This document shows, piece after piece, positions 21,897 through 23,497 of a stretch of 23,497 nucleotides of DNA. The notes under the pieces are model-generated. The model worked only from the letters and a program-made list of their open reading frames with translations. It did no database searches and was not told where the DNA came from. The stretch lies in NCBI GenBank assembly GCA_036720245.1, contig DAIMNI010000032.1, positions 1-23,497 on the forward strand. Reading direction: 5' to 3'. The stretch comes from JAAZMA01 sp036720245. Lineage in GTDB: Bacteria > Bacillota > Clostridia > Tissierellales > Tepidimicrobiaceae. The translations under genes and the position numbers were made by a program. Positions within the stretch are counted from its first letter, which is position 1. The number at the start of each line of letters is the position of its first letter.

Positions 21897-21924
21897 AAAA
21901 AAATACGTCCCTATATAGGGGACG
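21897..21924 (-). terminator. intrinsic terminator in the alaS leader
   Basis: On the minus strand CGTCCC pairs with GGGACG around TATATAG. GTATTTTTTT follows. It lies 36 bp before the alaS ATG and about 20 nt after the predicted start point of the promoter at 21951-21979. Confidence 0.8.
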
Positions 21925-21950
21925 AGAAATTTCGGTTATCCTATATTTGG

Positions 21951-21979
21951 ATTATAGTTTAAACTTTAAGCTTTGTCAA
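21951..21979 (-). promoter_or_regulatory. consensus sigma-A promoter upstream of alaS
   Basis: TTGACA (21974-21979), exactly 17 bp, TATAAT (21951-21956) on the minus strand. It begins 5 bp after the stop of the upstream gene. Transcripts should start near 21944 and meet the terminator within about 50 nt. Confidence 0.85.
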
Positions 21980-21984
21980 TGAAA

Positions 21985-23497
21985 CTAATTTAATCCCATA
22001 TCATTTATCAATACCCCTAAGGGTATAAATAAATAGATTAACATCAAAGCTGTAGCGATGGTACCTGTATCATTAAATAAGAATACAGCTATTCCGCCCA
22101 ATAAAATCACAATAAATCCCTTAAATAGATTGGTATAATCCTTACGAATTTTAGTTAAAACCTCGCCCTTATACTTATATAATAAAATCAATAAAATAAT
22201 TTCCGTAAACAAAATAATATTCCATGAAGCATGAAATAAGTTCCAAAAAACTTGTCTCAATTTAGTAATAATTATTTCAAAAAATCTATTCCAGCCACCT
22301 ATTGTTAAAGACATTAATGCTTTTCCTGCATGAGTGGGATTTGGGTTAAATAAAGCATCTAATCCAGCTAATACAATAATACCTATAATAACCCCAGCCA
22401 TCATAATGATTATTTTCTTAAATGAAAACTTTTTATCTGAGATTATTAGTATTGCTAATAAAAGAACTATTGTAGCAGATAGTGTGCCCCCCATATTAGC
22501 ACCAAAAAAAGGGCTAAGGGCTATTATTACCAAAAACATATAAAATAGCGTAGTTAGAAGCATAGTAGATTTTTTAGTTTTATATAACTGAAATAATGAA
22601 AAAAGTCCTAATAAAGTGGAGCCTAATAATATACCCATATAATCATTGCCTATACCATAAAATCTACCACCTGCAATAGCATCAGAACCTAAAGGAGAAA
22701 TAATCATCAATTTTTCTATAAAATAAATATCCACCATTAAAAACATACTAGTTGCCAAGCCTAAAATAGCCATAGTCATTAAATCATCTTTAAAAATTTT
22801 ATTTAGAATATAAGCTATAATAAAAGCCACACCAAACACATAAATAATATCCAAGACTATAAATTTATAACCAAATAACGAAACAGTCATCATGGTTAGG
22901 GGTATTGCCATTATACTTAAGCTTAAATAATTTAGAAATCTATTAGGAAGCCCCTTCCATTTTGTAAATTTGGGTAAATAAAATCCAATTAAACATATAC
23001 CTACTAAAACAATAAAAGCCCAATGGAAAACCTTGCGATATTTCCTTATATATAAAAGTTGTGCTTGACTTCTTAGAAGAGCTTGTGTTGGGTTTTCACT
23101 ATGTACTACTTCCATGGACTCTCCAATAAAATTTTTAGTCCCATTAGCATCAAAAAAATTAAGTATAGTAGGTCCAAAATCAAAATTGGTAACTAAGCCT
23201 TCCCTTCGAGTAGTCTTTGACATTAGCAACCCTTTTTCAGTATTGTTTCCTGACATAATAATAGGAGTTAAAGCAAAATTGCCATCGCTTACAGCTTTTT
23301 TAGAAGGATTAGGGCTTACTACCATAAATAAAGTTTCTTCTAAATCTATCTTTTTCATTATTTCCCCAAGGAATAAGTCTGCTCGTTCAATGCCCCTTGT
23401 TATTTGCTCCTCCATAGCAGTATCCGTAGCTAATCCATCACTTTTCTGAACTCTTACAATATCTCCATAATCTATAAATAATATATCTACATTAGGT
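21985..23497 (-). CDS. alkaline-phosphatase-superfamily / multi-pass membrane protein (N-terminus outside window)
   Basis: The reading frame is open to the window edge, so the 5' end is missing; the ATG at 23415 is internal. The visible first 130 residues resemble the end of an alkaline phosphatase/phosphoglycerate mutase-type domain (DYGDIVRVQKSDGLA, LFMVVSPNPSKKAVSD, LTPIIMSGNN, REGLVTNFDFGPTILNFF). The remaining 350 residues form about ten membrane helices. Domains of this type transfer or remove phosphate-containing groups outside the cell, but the substrate here is unknown. The stop at 21985 is followed at once by the alaS promoter and a terminator. Confidence 0.75.
   Translation of the reverse strand, partial: PNVDILFIDYGDIVRVQKSDGLATDTAMEEQITRGIERADLFLGEIMKKIDLEETLFMVVSPNPSKKAVSDGNFALTPIIMSGNNTEKGLLMSKTTRREGLVTNFDFGPTILNFFDANGTKNFIGESMEVVHSENPTQALLRSQAQLLYIRKYRKVFHWAFIVLVGICLIGFYLPKFTKWKGLPNRFLNYLSLSIMAIPLTMMTVSLFGYKFIVLDIIYVFGVAFIIAYILNKIFKDDLMTMAILGLATSMFLMVDIYFIEKLMIISPLGSDAIAGGRFYGIGNDYMGILLGSTLLGLFSLFQLYKTKKSTMLLTTLFYMFLVIIALSPFFGANMGGTLSATIVLLLAILIISDKKFSFKKIIIMMAGVIIGIIVLAGLDALFNPNPTHAGKALMSLTIGGWNRFFEIIITKLRQVFWNLFHASWNIILFTEIILLILLYKYKGEVLTKIRKDYTNLFKGFIVILLGGIAVFLFNDTGTIATALMLIYLFIPLGVLINDMGLN

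Noticed and set aside
21862..21984. T-box riboswitch for alaS
   Set aside because: The GTCCC..GGGAC hairpin recalls T-box terminators, but there is no AGGGTGGNACCGCG motif, no specifier loop and too little leader.
1..23497. CRISPR arrays, rRNA and tRNA genes
   Set aside because: No regularly spaced repeats, no rRNA signatures and no cloverleaf with TTCRA arm was found by eye on either strand.

Overview
The window is from a low-GC, endospore-forming Firmicute, most likely a clostridium in the broad sense (Clostridia/Tissierellia). Three things point that way: an AT-rich base composition with GGAGG-type ribosome binding sites and frequent TTG/GTG starts; the 5' half of the mother-cell sigma factor gene sigK; and a conserved Firmicute block alaS-ireB-ruvX-yrzB-fur-rnj-ylbF-mltG-trmR-trhP-udk. 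I cannot name the species.

Bases 1 to about 8622 are one end of a mobile element integrated inside sigK, equivalent to the 'skin' elements of Bacillus subtilis and Clostridioides difficile. A large serine recombinase (6962-8599) reads convergently towards the sigK 5' half (8623-8970). sigK homology stops after 116 codons, just past the conserved YAARCIEN motif. The 3' half of sigK is not visible and should lie beyond the left edge, so the element is longer than 8.6 kb. No phage structural genes are visible. The element carries two tandem Cro/CI-like switch modules (683-1443 and 1905-2935), each with a minus-strand XRE gene followed by a small ORF behind the same 40-bp leader, and a divergent plus-strand XRE gene. 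The minus-strand XRE genes have perfect TTGACA-17-TATAAT promoters overlapped by repeated operators. A 46-aa gene has two LexA-like boxes on its promoter (2943-3162). A gene-poor stretch (3185-3772) holds a 14-bp inverted repeat, a truncated ORF and a compact RNA with the core signatures of a group I intron. Two coiled-coil paralogues follow, then a 699-aa protein with a PIN-like nuclease domain, a coiled coil and two C-terminal membrane helices, and a 47-aa membrane peptide tail-to-tail with it. This PIN/TM cargo and the intron-like RNA are the best candidates for undescribed biology.

Bases 8970-23497 are chromosomal backbone, all on the minus strand: an alkaline-phosphatase-superfamily multi-pass membrane protein (partial), alaS (interrupted by a 10-N gap that breaks its frame), ireB, an aldo/keto reductase with a ferredoxin domain, ruvX, yrzB, fur, rnj, a YlbF-family gene, mltG, trmR, a U32 peptidase-family tRNA hydroxylase, udk, a class B PBP and sigK. 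Themes are translation and tRNA modification (alaS, trhP, trmR), RNA turnover (rnj, ylbF), the cell envelope (mltG, PBP) and sporulation (sigK). Several intrinsic terminators split the block. Two are unusual: one lies between a consensus promoter and alaS, and another contains the Shine-Dalgarno sequence of the PBP gene.

No rRNA, tRNA or CRISPR array was found.
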